A stretch of DNA of 64,000 nucleotides from Agapanthus africanus (taxonomy: Eukaryota; Streptophyta; Magnoliopsida; Asparagales; Amaryllidaceae): contig CM057337.1 of the NCBI GenBank assembly GCA_030015575.1, forward strand, positions 337,600,583-337,664,582. The letters run 5' to 3'. A program made the translations under genes and the position numbers. Shown in pieces: positions 48,101 through 60,047 of this stretch. The stretch's first letter is position 1; every line of letters begins with the position of its first letter. Under the pieces are notes generated by a model, which saw nothing but the letters and a program-made list of their open reading frames with translations, had not been told where the DNA came from and did not search any database.

Positions 48101-48890
48101 CAGTATGGAAGATTCCAAGCGCGGTAATCTACCGGCTTGTCACGGAATCACCCTCTCCAAAGAGATGTCTCCCAAGACTGATTTGGAAAGGGCTCGCATG
48201 TCATCAATACCCTACGCATCTGCGGTAGGCTCTATTATGTATGCGATGTTATGTACCAGACCAGATGTAGCATACGCATTGAGCGTTGTAAGCCGGTATC
48301 AGTCAGACCCAGGGGAGAAACACTGGATAGCAGTAAAGAACATTCTCAAGTACCTGAGAAGGACTAAGGAGATGTTCTTGGTGTATGGCGGAAAAGACCT
48401 CCAGATTGAGGCCTTTGCTGACTCCAGCTTCCAGAATGACAAGGATGACTCCAAGTCCATGTCGGGTTATGTCTTTACCCTCAATGGAGGGGCGGTTTGC
48501 TGGAAGAGTTCCAAGCAGGAAACCGTTGCTGACTCAACCATGGAAGCGGAGTACATAGCTGCTTGCGATGCCGCAAAGGAAGCTGTCTGGATGAAGAAGT
48601 TCCTCACGGAACTTCAGGTGGTTCCTACCAGTGTTGATCCAATACCGCTGTATTGTGACAACAACGGCGCTATAGCTTTAGCGAAGGAACCAAGGTCCCA
48701 TCAGAAGTCCAGGCACATTTTGAGGCGGTTCCACCTGATCAGGAAGATCATTGATCGCCAGGAGATCGAGGTAAAGAGAGTAAAATCAGAAGATAACACT
48801 GCAGATCCATTCACCAAGGCCTTGCCCCAAACTCAGTTCGAGCGGCTGATCGAGATGATAGGTCTTCGATACGCCAGTACATGGCCTTAG
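45177..48890 (+). CDS. Element C Gag-Pol polyprotein (pol intact, gag defective)
   Basis: The frame is open from 45108 to the TAG at 48888-48890, but its first codon is GTG. The site matching the B gag ATG is also GTG (45144), and the first in-frame ATG is 45177, giving 1237 residues. Numbered from 45108: weak gag to about 240, with the zinc knuckle broken (RSYCNGNELWQRDC, first Cys to Arg and His to Leu) and about 65 residues missing before it; protease DTG 250-252; pre-integrase H385, H390, C416, C419; integrase D446, D509, E545; reverse transcriptase with YVDD 933-936; RNase H with D1105, EAEY 1146-1149 and D1184. No pol stops or frameshifts. Pol looks usable; Gag would not bind RNA normally. 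Confidence 0.93.
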   Translation: MTEPDCYDWQRSVQMSIAHDKLGHLLTNQIPAVSGPVSPVTDVHIRRTPEKDCAKAKCLVLASVNGANQRQHEKMDSVSIFLHNKVLYGEQSRIARYETSNELLQARLAVGSSVGGNVLTETSYFKLTDLETTLENGSSTDLILQSLPSAYTLKETREEKGKTRAKVSGLDMIKEGRSYCNGNELWQRDCRACKASSQNSKHVVASASSVLVIENCLSVNPTSWVLDTGSGSHICNSLQGLRNRRVVRKGDMTLRVANGMSMDAVSVGEYHLGLTTGQILILRDCLYVPGATCNIISVSLLSKEGYDFAFVSDVVNIHLNQALIGSGTLNNGIYVLNQAQIFSVQNTLKRKSPELNQAFLWHCRLGHINETRLTKLHKEGYLDPFEYQSYATCESCLMGKMTKTPFTGHGVRASELLGLIHSDVCGPMSTHARSGYSYFITFTDDFSRFGHVFLMKHKSEAFEKFREYKNEVEKQTGKSIKILRSDRGGEYLSAEFLDYLKENGILSQRTPPYTPQHNGVSERRNRTLLDMVRSMMSKAELPRSFWGYALETAAHLLNQVPTKTVPTTPYQMWSGKKPCLKSFKTWGCPAFVKKQHADKLEARSVQCKFVGYPKNSKGYLFYYAEEQKVLVSRHARFLETEFLENQISGSAIELEEIPEPQAITETLVEPEGSGEPDIPTPLRRSCRQSHPPERYYGFLVDGDREDCIIDYDEPTSFQQAIQSGDSVKWLDAMRTEMESMYTNKVWTLDFAPEGVKPVGCKWIFRKKIGVDGQVETYKARLVAKGFRQRPGLDYDETFSPVAMLKSIRILLAIAAFHDYEIWQMDVKTAFLNGNLEECVYMDQPEGFNQSGSSGKVCKLLKSIYGLKQASRSWNICFDDTVKEFDFVKNPDEPCIYSKIVGRNVVFLVLYVDDILLIGNDIPMLQSVKGFLSQRFSMKDLGDANYILGIQIYRDRSKRMLGLSQSRYIDTILKRFSMEDSKRGNLPACHGITLSKEMSPKTDLERARMSSIPYASAVGSIMYAMLCTRPDVAYALSVVSRYQSDPGEKHWIAVKNILKYLRRTKEMFLVYGGKDLQIEAFADSSFQNDKDDSKSMSGYVFTLNGGAVCWKSSKQETVADSTMEAEYIAACDAAKEAVWMKKFLTELQVVPTSVDPIPLYCDNNGAIALAKEPRSHQKSRHILRRFHLIRKIIDRQEIEVKRVKSEDNTADPFTKALPQTQFERLIEMIGLRYASTWP

Positions 48891-48904
48891 TGCAAGTGGG
48901 AGAT
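48891..48904 (+). other. Polypurine tract of element C
   Basis: TGCAAGTGGGAGAT follows the pol stop directly and abuts the 3' LTR. Confidence 0.93.
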
Positions 48905-51101
48905 TGTTAGTGTATATGCCCTAGAGGCCATTACTGTATCATACTAGTATGTATATTACTTAATGGAAGCTTGGGATATTCACCTTGTATTGACAATCTT
49001 GCTCAAAATAGTAGTATGCTACTTGGTTTGTTTCTACTTCAATGTGTACTTGTGTTTATTTCAGTATATCACTTATACGCATTAGTGGAGCCCTTAGGAT
49101 CTTTGCTTGATTACCAGCGTTGTGATGGCAGTCACACTAGTGGGGGCTGGGTAATCTATAAGCACATCCTTATTCAGGTCCCTGGTCGCAGGACTATCGA
49201 GACAGGGCATCGATACTCCGGAGTAGACCAGCGCATGCGCTTCTCATCCCAGTGTGGGAGACGGTCTGTCCCACAGCCGTCAGTACGTCGTACTTGAGAT
49301 AGTATGCGGGTGCTCGTTAGGTTACGGGTACACTGGACAGGACTCGTCGGGAACTGACTAGTTGGTATTATACCTATCGTCAGTTATCAGTTCCCAGGTG
49401 ACATGAGTACAGCTTAGTCCGCTGACTTGACACTGTCACTCCGCCTCGAGTGTGTTCCCACTGTACTTTGATCACTACCCTACCACGGCTCAAAGGAGTC
49501 GTGCAAACAGGTGGTGGTTGGGTGCAGTCCCGAAGCACTTGAAGGCAGTGACGGTTAGACAGGATTCGTCTCTCCCGGTATTGGGGGTTGACATCGCGCT
49601 GTGTCTAGGAGAGCCATTACACGAGTAGTCCCTGGCCAGGGCAAACGAGATATACTGGTAGGTTTCCAGTGTTATCTCAGGGTGTATTGGGCTTCACTCC
49701 GGCACGACTTGTACCGCTATTGGGGGACTGACGTTTACCGCCCCCTAGGCCCGCCATGCGATGTATCAGACGAACAGACCGGACTGTACGGAGAATGTCA
49801 CACTCAGGCTCAGTAGGAGTTCAGATGGGTTTCGCCTCGTCCGTCTTCTTGTCGGCATTACCTGGGGACCGTTACGCACAGCTAGTGCCGCTTGCGGTCT
49901 GTGGTTAAACCCACTGCCAGCGTAGTGTCGAGTCTTTAGAGTCCCACACAGAAAGCTTTTCGCCTTTAGGCAAAAGAGTAGAGGTCGCATGGTATTGCGA
50001 CAGGTCGCATGGTTTTGCGACAGGGTTCGGTCACATCCGTGCACTTGTGCACGTACAGTGTCCGGACAGTTTACACTAGCGGGCTTTGGTTTAAGCCAGA
50101 TCCTAGTGTGCCTTATGGGATTGGATTTATCCAGTTTGCATTCGTGTTCCTCGGAACGCGGATGCGGGTGTGTATGCACAGTTGACAGGGAGGCAGAGGC
50201 TGCGGATTCTCATTAGGGTTGTTGACAGTTGACCGTTAACTATTTGACATTATGCTCAACACTAATAAGAATATGATATGTGATTAACTATTATATTAAT
50301 TAAGTATTATGGTGATATGGTTGTTGACTTTTTGACTTTTGTTGACTTGTTGACTTTGGTGACTTGTTGACTTTTGTTGACTTGTTGACCGGTTGACTAG
50401 GCTTGACTAGTTGACCATCATGATAACCATGGTTATCATTTCATGCCAAAGACTTTTTCTTGCTTGCTCATTTGGGTAAAATGAGTGCATGACATGATAA
50501 GCTTATGGTTGCTTCAAACCATCACATAAGACTTTTTTGATATGATGAGTTATGATCACTTTTGGATTATGAGAGGGTGAAAGACAAAAGAGTTGCTCAT
50601 TCTTTTCTTGCTCATTCTTTTCTTGCTCATTCTCTCTCTTGTTCTTGAGCTCTCCTCTTGCTCTCACCCTCAACCTCTTGCTCCCTCTCTTGATCTATGG
50701 TTCTCTTGTCTCATGAGTTGAGAATCAAGAACCATAGATAAAATCCCATTCTATTTCTTCTCTACTCATTCTAGTTCACTAGGTTTAGCAAACCAAGTGA
50801 ACTAGTTTCTTCAAAGAACGAAGAAGGAGCTAAAGGTTGGAGCTTTCAAGTGGATCTATCTTCGGCGTACGGAGACGACGAGAAGGAGCCATCGGACCAC
50901 CACCGGAGCTTGAAGACGAAGGAGTTCAAGACAAGCTAGGTATAACCCCCTAACCGAGTAGCTAGAAACTCTTAGTTATGATGTTAGATAGAAGTTTAAC
51001 CAAGATCCGGGTTTTAGGTCCATGTTACCATCTTTAAGAAAATCGTTTTTTACCAAATTCCGCATTCCCGAAAGTATCGGGAGAGGTAGCATGGACTTAC
51101 A
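48905..51101 (+). repeat. Element C 3' LTR
   Basis: 2197 bp, ending CATGGACTTACA before the CGAAG duplication (51102-51106). TTGAC array at 50222-50416, longer than in the 5' LTR. Inverted repeat at 50693-50739. Confidence 0.96.
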
Positions 51102-51106
51102 CGAAG

Positions 51107-53519
51107 CGGACATTCTTACTTCATTACTTTTACGGATGACTTCTCAAGGTACAGTTATGTCTTCTTAATGAAACATAAGTCCGAAGCCTTTGGAAAATTC
51201 CAGGAGTATAAGAATGAAGTAAAGAAACAGACCGGCAAAAGTATTAAGATTCTAAGATCGGATCGAGGTGGAGAATACTTAAGTGCCGAGTTCCTGGACT
51301 ATCTAAAAGAGAACGGAATTCTCTCTCAGCTTACTCCTCCATACACCCCGCAACATAACGGTGTATCGGAGAGACGGAACCGCACCCTATTGGATATGGT
51401 GCGGTCCATGATGAGTAACGCTGAGTTACCGTGATCATTCTGGGGGTATGCGCTAGAATCAGCTGCATACCTTTTGAACCGAGTTCCGACTAAGACTGTG
51501 CCTACCACCCCATATGAAATGTGGAGTGGGAAGAAACCCTATCTTCAATATCTGAAGATCTGGGGATGTTCAGCTTTTGTCAAAAAGCAGCATGCGGACA
51601 AACTCAAGGCACGCTCAGTACTGTGCAAGTTTGTGGGATACCCAAAGAACACCAGGGGGTATCTTTTCTACTACGCAGAGGAACAAAAAGTCCTTGTTTC
51701 TCGTAATGCCCACTTTCTAGAACACCAGTTCTTGGAAAAGGAGATTAGTGGGAGCGCAGTAGAACTGGAAGAAATTCCAGAACCACAGACTATTACTGAA
51801 AGGTTAGTGGAACCAGAGGGTTCAACAGAACAGGACATTCCTACGCCGCTCCACAGAAGTAGTAGGCAGTCTCATCCGCCCGAGAGATACTACGGTTTTC
51901 TCATAGACGGGGATAGAGAGGATTGCATCATAGATTATGATGAGCCTACTAGCTTCCAGCAGGCCGTTCAGAGCGTTGACTCAGTGAAATGGCTGGATGC
52001 AATGCGGACCGAAATGGAGTCCATGTACACCAACAAGGTATGGACGTTGGACATTGCTCCAGACGGGGTAAAACCCGTAGGATGCAAGTGGATCTTCAAA
52101 AGGAAGATTGGTGTAGATGGACAGGTTGAGACCTATAAAGCTAGGCTGGTAGCAAAGGGTTTTCGTCAAAGACCTGGCTTGGACTACGATGAAACCTTTT
52201 CTCCAGTAGCCATGCTGAAATCCATTCGGATCCTTCTTGCCATTGCTGCCTTCCACGATTATGAGATCTGGCAAATGGACGTAAAGACAGCTTTTCTAAA
52301 TGGAAATTTAGAGGAGTGTGTCTATATGGACCAACCAGAGGGTTTCATTCAGAGTGGGAGCAGCGGAAAGGTGTGCAAGTTGCTTAAGTCTATCTATGGG
52401 CTAAAGCAGGCATCGCGGAGTTGGAACATCTGCTTTGATGAGACGGTCAAAGAATTTGGCTTTATCAAAAATCCAGATGAACCATGCATCTATAGTAGAT
52501 TTGTAGCGAGAACTGTAGTATTCCTCGTTTTGTACGTGGATGACATTCTCTTAATAGGAAATGACATTCCTATGCTACAATCTGTCAAGGGGTTCTTGTC
52601 ACACAGGTTCTCCATGAAAGACCTGGGTGATGCCTCATACATTCTGGGTATCCGGATCTACCGTGACAGATCCAAGAGGATATTAGGACTTTCACAGTCC
52701 AGGTACATCGACACCATACTGAAGAGGTTCAGTATGGAAGATTCCAAGCGCGGTAACCTACCGGCTTGTCACGGGATCACCCTCTCTAAAGAGATGTCTC
52801 CCAAGACTGATTTGGAGAGGGATCGCATGTCTATTATACCCTACGCTTCTGCGGTAGGCTCTATAATGTATGCGATGTTGTGTACCAGACCGGATGCAGC
52901 TTATGCACTGAGTGTGGTAAGCCGGTATCAGTCTAACCCTGGGGAGAAACACTGGATAGCGGTAAAGAACATTCTCAAGTACCTGAGAAGGACTAAGGAG
53001 ATGTTCTTGGTGTATGGCGGAAAAGACCTCCAGATCGAAGCCTTTGCTGACTCCAGCTTCCAGAGTGACAAGGATGATTCCAAGTCCATGTCGGGTTTTG
53101 TCTTTACCCTCAATGGAGGGGCGGTGTGTTGGAAGAGTTCCAAACAAGAAACCGTTGCAGACTCGACGATGGAAGCGGAATACATCGCTGCATCTGATGC
53201 CGCAAAAGAAGCTGTCTGGATGAGGAAGTTCTTGAAAGAACTTCAGGTGGTTTCGTCCATTGTTGATCCAATACTTCTGTATTGCGACAACAACGGGGCT
53301 ATAGCTTTAGCGAAGGAACCAAGGTCCCATCAGAAATCCAGGCACATCTTGAGGCGGTATCACCAGATCAGGGAGATCGTGGATCGCCAGGAGATCGAGG
53401 TTCGGAGAGTCGCTTCAGAAGACAACACTGCAGATCTATTCACCAAGGCCTTGCCCCAGACTCAGTTCGAGCGGCTGATCGAGATGATAGGTCTTCGATA
53501 CGCCAGTACATGGCCTTAG
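51107..53519 (+). pseudogene. Element B integrase-reverse transcriptase-RNase H (3' part of split frame)
   Basis: Resumes the B frame in phase after C. It holds the second integrase aspartate (RSDRGGEY) and the glutamate (NGVSERRNR), then an in-frame TGA at 51432-51434 where C has CGA (Arg), a CpG-to-TpG type change. After the stop, the frame stays open (51474-53519 from an internal ATG) with FVGYPKN, QMDVKTAFLNGNLEE, VLYVDDILLIGND, SGFVFTLNGGAVCWK, STMEAEYIA and LYCDNNGAIALAKE. It ends with a TAG and the polypurine tract. About 93 percent similar to C pol by eye. B is disabled by both the stop and the insertion. Confidence 0.95.
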
Positions 53520-53533
53520 TGCAAGTGGGAGAT
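53520..53533 (+). other. Polypurine tract of element B
   Basis: TGCAAGTGGGAGAT between the B pol stop and its 3' LTR. Confidence 0.93.
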
Positions 53534-55716
53534 TGTTGGTGTATATGCCCTAGAGGCCATTACTGTATCATACTAGTTTGTATATTACTTAATGGATGCT
53601 TGGGATATTCACCTTGTATATACAATCTTGCTCAAAATAGTAGTATGCTACTTGGTTTGTTTCTACTTCAATGTGTACATGTGTTTATTTTTGTATATCG
53701 CCTATACACATTAGTAGAGCCCTTAGGATCTTTGCTTGATTACCAGCGATGTGATGGCCGTCACACTAGTGGGGCTGGGTAATCTATAAGCACATCCTTA
53801 TGCAGGTCCCTGGTCGCAGGACTATCGAGACAGGGCATCAATACTCCGGAGTAGACCAGCGCATGCGCTTCTCATCCCAGTGTGGGAGACGGTCTGTCCC
53901 ACAGCCGTCAGTACGTCGTACTTGAGATAGTATGCGGGTGCTCGTTAGGTTACGGGTACACTGGACAGGACTCGTCGGGAACTGACTAGTTGGTATTATA
54001 CCTATCGTCAGTTATCAGTTCCCAGGTGACATGAGTACAGCTTAGTCCGCTGACTTGACACTGTCACTCCGCCTCGAGTGTGTTCCCACTGTACTTTGAT
54101 CACTACCCTACCACGGCTCAAAGGAGTCGTGCAAACAGGTAGTGGTTGGGTGCAGTCCCGAAGCACTTGGAGGCAGTGACGGTTAGACAGGATTCGTCTC
54201 TCCCGGTATTGGGGGTTGACATCGCGCTGTGTCTTGGAGAGCCATTACACGAGTAGTCCCTGGCCAGGGCAAACGAGATATACTGGTAGGTTTCCAGTGT
54301 TATCTCAGGGTGTTTTGGGCTTCGCTCCGGCACGACTTGTACCGCTATTGGGGGACTGACGTTTACCGCCCCCTAGGCCCGCCATGCGATGTATCAGACG
54401 AACAGACCGGACTGTACGGAGAATGTCACACTTAGGCTCAGTAGGAGTTCAGATGGGTTTCGCCTCGTCGGTCTTCTTGTCGGCATTACCTGGGGACCGT
54501 TACGCACAGCTAGTGCCGCTTGCAGTCTGTGGTTAAACCCACTGCCAGCGTAGTGTCGAGTCTTTAGAGTCCCACACAGAAAGCTTTTCGCCTTTAGGCA
54601 AAAGAGTAGAGGTCGCATGGTATTGCGACAGGTCGCATGGTTTTGCGACAGGGTTCGGTCACATCCGTGCACTTGTGCACGTACAGTGTCCGGACAGTTT
54701 ACACTAGCGGGCTTTGGTTTAAGCCAGATCCTAGTGTATCTTATGGGATTGGATTTATCCAGTTTGCATTCGTGTTCCTCGGAACGCGGATGCGGGTGTG
54801 TATGCACAGTTGACAGGGAGGCACAGACAGCGGATTCTCATTAGGGTTGTTGACAGTTGACCGTTGACTTTTTGACTTTTTGCTCAACCCTAATGAGAAT
54901 ATGATATGCGATTAACTATTATATTAATTAAGTATTATGGTGACTTGGTTGTTGACTTTTGTTGACTTTGTTGACTTGTTGACTTTTGTTGACTTGTTGA
55001 CTTTGTGGACCGGTTGACTAGGCTTGACTAGTTGACCATCATGATAACCATGGTTATCATTTCATGCCAAAGACTTTTACTTGCTTGTTCATTTGAGTAA
55101 AATGAGTGCATGACATGATAAGGTTATGGTTGCTTCAACCATCACATAAGACTTTTATTGATATGATGAGTTATGATTACATTGGATTATGAGAGGGTGA
55201 GAGACAAAAGAGAGCCTCATTCTTTCTTGCTCATTCTCTCTCTTATTCTTGAGCTCTCCTCTTGCTCTCACCCTCAACCTCTTGCTCCCTCTCTTGATCT
55301 ATGGTTCTCTTGTCTCATGAGTTGAGAATCAAGAACCATAGATAAAATCCCATTCTAAATCTTCTCTACTCATTCTAGTTCACTAGGTTTAGCAAACCAA
55401 GTGAACTAGTTTCTTCAAAGAACGAAGAAGGAGCTAAAGGTTGGAGCTTTCAGGTGGATCTATCTTCGGCGTACGGAGACGACGAGAAGAAGCCATCGGA
55501 CCACCATCGGAGCTTTGAAGACGAAGGAGTTCAAGACAAGTTTAGGTATAACCATCTCCATCCGAGTAGCTAACTCTCTTTAGCAAAGTTTGCTAGTTTT
55601 AGTTTAGTTAAAGATCCCGACTTTGCTTAGTCCATGTTGCCTCTTGCGCTAAAAATTTGATTTTTATACCGTTTCCGCCTCCCCGTAAGAACCGGGGGTC
55701 GCAACGTGGACTTACA
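53534..55716 (+). repeat. Element B 3' LTR
   Basis: 2183 bp, from TGTTGGTGTATATGCC to GTGGACTTACA, followed by TCTCT (55717-55721). TTGAC array at 54850-55037; inverted repeat at 55297-55343. Confidence 0.95.
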
Positions 55717-55721
55717 TCTCT

Positions 55722-57990
55722 ATATCTCAAGTTCGCGGAGAAAGCCATCTTCCGAAATGAGCAATACCTGTCTTAGAATGTCTGGATGTCTGATGGGACC
55801 TAGCTCATAAATGAACTCCAAATCCAAACTTCTTAGACTGTATCGTCAACTGAACATAATCAGTATCCTGCGCCATGCCACCCTCAGTATTGCGTTGGAC
55901 CACCTGTCCAAAATACTGCCGCTCGTCAGAGGGAAAAACTTTAACTCTGACAACCTCCTTGTCGTCCATGTCACCTTGGAAGCCTGGAATGATAACCGTC
56001 TCCTAAAGGAGGCAGCCATTATCATATCCCTAGAACATTCACTTATGATCTAAAAAACGCTTCCGACTGTTTCTCCAGGATTGGATCAATGTCAACTTAT
56101 TGCATCTAGTGCAAGAATAACATCTGGTGTGGTACTTGACATCTCATGATTGACTCAATTGCCTGAGCAAGTGATCTGCCAATCATGCACATCCCTCTCC
56201 CCTTTAGTCCTGTAAGACACCTTTAGAGAGGGTGACTCCATCACCTGCAGGTACACTACCGTGCCAGGAGTCGTCCATTCTAAATACTCATAGAATGCTG
56301 TCAAGGTACCCAGATTAGGAAACCACCCAAATCTAGATCTAAAACCATAGATCTAGTAACCAGAATGTCTGATATAATATCCAAGTCCTGTGTGGAGAAA
56401 CCACTGTGTGACAACCAAAGTATAACCGATCGTAGTATAGGAGTTTCTTTTCCTACTCTGTGTATGTCATCCAAAACCAGGACATCACACCCTACTACCT
56501 TCTCAACAGATCCATCCCCTATTCTGATGACGTCAAACCTATGACTGTCACATCAGAAATAGATGATCTATCTCCGCTACATCTGCTTTAGTCTATAAAT
56601 AGACATAAGCCTGATATCCACCAATGCTTCCACTGCTCCCACCGACTACGACAACTCTCTGCCAGAGTCATATAGACGCGCACTTCTAAAACTAGTTTAG
56701 AACGACGCTATACTCATCCTCCTGCCGGGTCTCGCAGCCTGGAACAACAACAATGGCAAGTGTGGGTAAACAAGAACTTCCCTGTCACCGTCCTTGAGGC
56801 TACCGGAGTACCTCTCGGGTGCCTGAAGTTACCCACCATATCTGCGGAGTGGCTAATGGAATGTCAAATCAGATTGAATCTGTAGGTTCCTTATCAAATC
56901 TTCAGTAATCGTTTGCGGTTCTGGAATCACTTCCAGTTCTACCATACTCCCACTGCTGTTTTCTGAAAAATTCATTTTTAATAAAACTGTGGCGAGTCAA
57001 GAACAATATCTCTATTGATCTTCCAGATGGTAGAAAGTCAACCCTCGTCATAGCCTGGGTCAACCCGCAAACAGCCATTACAGAAACGTGCCCTGAGTTG
57101 TCTAGTGTCTGGTTTTAAGCATAAGCCGGACAACTCCCCGTACCTTAACATAGTTAAGATATGAACTGTTCTATATCCAATATAGAACAAGAGGCACTGA
57201 TTTAATTGAACCAGATTCAAATCATGCAGCTATCTCCAGTGCATGTAAACTAAATGGAGAGAGGCCGATCAGCGTTATTCAACATAGGAATGCTTCCAAT
57301 TATGAGTAACATGAAAGAGAAGCAATTTCTCTTAATCATTACTATCAACTGAATACCATATACAAGTATCTACATCTTCGATCACTTTGAAGAATCCCGA
57401 TACTTGCAATACCTGGTTCTCTACTCTATTCAAATACCTATAACTCCTCAAAAACTTAGACCCTGTGTTTCTACGAAACACATGTCTAAGAACTAGAGAA
57501 GTTAAAAGTAAACAGAATATAGTATGAGGACCAACCCCTCTGTCCTAATGGACACTGGACAACATACAATACTCTGTATAAGTCCGCTGAGTCTAACAAC
57601 TCTTTCACTGTGCGTCGTAGGTTGAAAACTGTACTTATGGTTAAGAAGAATTACACCGCTGTTTGATGCTTCTTACCTAACCATCCACTGATATAGGTAA
57701 ATGTCATCGACATAAAATCAAAAGGAATATCTCACTTTATGAAAATAGACGTACAGATATATCAATTTGAAATTGGTGCACAACAGCGGATATTCAAAAC
57801 CAAATATTTGCCGACCGGCAAACAACCCAGATGATCTCCTCAAGTATCACCGATTACAACGAATCCCGATATAATGAGGATAGTCACCTAATTCCCAATA
57901 ACTTACTCCCACTCATCATCTGTAAAACCATACAGATGTGAGAATCCAACCTGGTAAATACATACCCTGGAGCAAGTGTCTAATCGGGAA
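55722..57990 (-). pseudogene. Element A: degenerate pol
   Basis: Continues A after B. Read leftward it parallels F from about 1260 to 3530, including the traces of integrase, linker (about 56900-56950), reverse transcriptase (about 56600-56650) and RNase H. All frames are broken. The close match to F in both content and gaps shows that the decay happened before A and F separated. Confidence 0.82.
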
Positions 57991-58059
57991 ATCAGTTTTC
58001 TTTTAACAGTACACAGTTGAACTGAAACTTTGAAATGTTTCGATGGGGTATCCTGGTAT

Positions 58060-58880
58060 TCCTAGTGATGCCTCTACCATTATCCAGATTCACAACTATA
58101 ACCGTATAATTCTTTGCCACCTCTCCAAATCCCTTTATATGTCTTTAGTCATTACCTTCTGCACACCCTTTAGGCCAAATGGTTTTCTTCCTTCCCTACC
58201 GTTCGGCACCAGCCTATGGTTTGGAAGAAGACTATCCAATAAGCATAATGGGTATACTGTCCTAATCCTAGGAGCACTCGCAATGCGAGAGAAGGTGAAG
58301 ATAAAAGACAACCGAATAAACCTTATTCCTATTTCTCCTGAACCAGAATCCATCCCCGAACTGGAACAAGTTCCTTTCGAGTTCGTATATAACCATACGA
58401 TGGAGTATCCAAATAAACTGTGGATCTTCGTAGTAATACGGAGTGTCCTGGAGAAATACAAATGTGAATTAGGATTGGCGAAGAAATACTTGGTTTGGTC
58501 GTGAATATCAGTCGCAGTTTACTTTGCCCTCCTACTAATCCCTTGCTTTGTCTTAACTTAATACCTTCTGCACACCATCGTCATGCTAATTGGTTTTCTT
58601 CATTCCCCACCGTTCGGCACCAGCCTAAGGTTTGGAAGAAGACTATCCAATCAGCGTAATAGGTGTACTACTCCTAAGCCAAGGAGTACTCGCAATGAGA
58701 GAGGGTGAAAAGAAAAGACAACTGAATAATCCTATTCGTTTTCTCCAGAACCAGAAACCATCCTCGAAGTCCTTCGAGTTCGTATATAACCATACGATGG
58801 TTTTGTCCAATGGAAGTGGACGTTCGTAGTAATACGGGGTGTCCTGGAGAAAAGGGTAAAAGTAGGAGTGGCAATGAGGT
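58060..58880 (-). repeat. Duplicated block occupying the gag position of element A
   Basis: Two units of roughly 0.4 kb; landmark ACCTTCTGCACACC at 58154 and 58563 (offset 409). Same block as in F at 590-1119. On the plus strand (antisense to A) the first unit is open for 153 codons (58043-58504, with GFLPSLPFGTSLWFGRRLSN) and the F second unit keeps nearly the same peptide. I do not recognise it; capture of foreign sequence into the element is possible. Confidence 0.75.
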
Positions 58881-60026
58881 TTGCAACTCTGACAATCCAA
58901 AAGCCAGTGTTAAGAAGGTTCGGTCAACTTGGTCACTGAGTCATAGTCCAGGGTCGGGTCAATGGTCGCTGCCAAAGAGAGAGAGATAAGAAACACTCAG
59001 CGTGCACTCTAACCTAGATCAGAATGGTTATCACTTTATCTAATCAGGAAACCTCCCACTGTACCTCAAATTCTCCTCCAAACCTGAAAGAAGAATTAGT
59101 CGGGATCACCCGAGGAGTAAACCAACTCATCAGTGGGAATCGGGATCCAACTATCATCGCATGACAACGTGACGGAATCCACTCACATTATCACACTCCA
59201 GAAGGTATGCGCATGTCTGGCAAGTTTCAGTTCTTTTGAAACTCCCGATGTGATTCTTACCCCTAGGACCCAAGTGACCTTGACACAGTCAACAAATCAA
59301 AGAGTTCTAGTCAAGTTCAACCTGTCATTATCCTGGATTGCATTAAACCCACCCGTACGAGCCCTTGACACAGTCAACAAGGCCGCACGACTGTCCTAAC
59401 CAATCCCATTAATATGCTACAAATAAACACTACTTAGCTACCGCACACTACGCCTTGACACAGTCAACAAACGCAGCACGAATACTAAGTAATACTTGTA
59501 AGAAATGACGGAGGGCTACGTGTAGTTTTTGGCGAAAAACCTTTAACGTAATGAACTTGATATTGTTGAAGGAACTGCATAGCCCTTTTAGAAAATATAG
59601 TGACGAAAACCTTTACTAAAGAGGTCACTCCCGGTGAAGGGATCTCGGCTCTTTCCCCGTAGAATGAGGTGCAGGATATTCCAACTGAATACCACGATGC
59701 AAAGCAAAAGTAATCGTCTATAGTGAAGTTAATGCCCTGACGCAAACTTCTGTCCAAGGGGTCACTCCCGGTGAAGGGATCTCGGCCCTTGCCTCGTCGA
59801 CTGAGGAGCAGGATATTCCAAATGAATACCACTATGCAAAACAAAAGGGAACGTCCTTGCAATAACAGCTTTTTGAAAAAGTGTTCCAACAACATCAGAT
59901 TAGGTTTGTTTATCTTGCATTGATCCGAATCAATGCAGTCCCATCAATTGATCACACCACAAAGAACGAAAATATACTGACGTACGTATATGCCATCCGC
60001 ATTCGCCACTGGGTCCCGTCATCACC

Positions 60027-60047
60027 CGTTAGGTTAGCTAACTAACG
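60027..60047 (-). promoter_or_regulatory. CGTTAG leader hairpin of element A
   Basis: CGTTAG(GTTAG) pairs with (CTAA)CTAACG, nearly fully palindromic in this copy. Confidence 0.65.

Larger units (their letters stand above)
40829..51101 (+). mobile_element. Element C: youngest copia insertion, intact pol and defective gag
   Basis: A 10.3-kb element in the B integrase gene, flanked by CGAAG (40824-40828 and 51102-51106). LTRs 40829-43015 and 48905-51101, primer site 43017-43029, polypurine tract 48891-48904. The LTRs differ at about 8-9 sites plus a 10-bp indel by eye (about 0.4 percent), the lowest in the window, as expected for the innermost element. Pol is uninterrupted while gag is altered, a pattern like BARE-2 of barley. 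Confidence 0.96.
35014..55716 (+). mobile_element. Element B: near-intact copia retrotransposon, split by C
   Basis: LTRs 35014-37187 and 53534-55716, primer site 37189-37201, polypurine tract 53520-53533, and TCTCT on both sides. Without C and its duplicated site B is about 10.4 kb. The interior has one gag-pol frame broken by C and by one stop codon. The LTRs differ at about a dozen sites plus an indel by eye (about 0.6 percent). It is the only element here with a complete gag and zinc knuckle. Confidence 0.95.

Noticed and set aside
48891..51101. An additional envelope-like frame after pol
   Set aside because: The pol stop is followed directly by the polypurine tract and LTR in both B and C, leaving no room.
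58043..58504. A 153-codon plus-strand frame as a possible host gene
   Set aside because: It is antisense within the duplicated block of element A, unlike any protein I know, and the second unit does not keep the full frame. Kept as an observation, not a gene.
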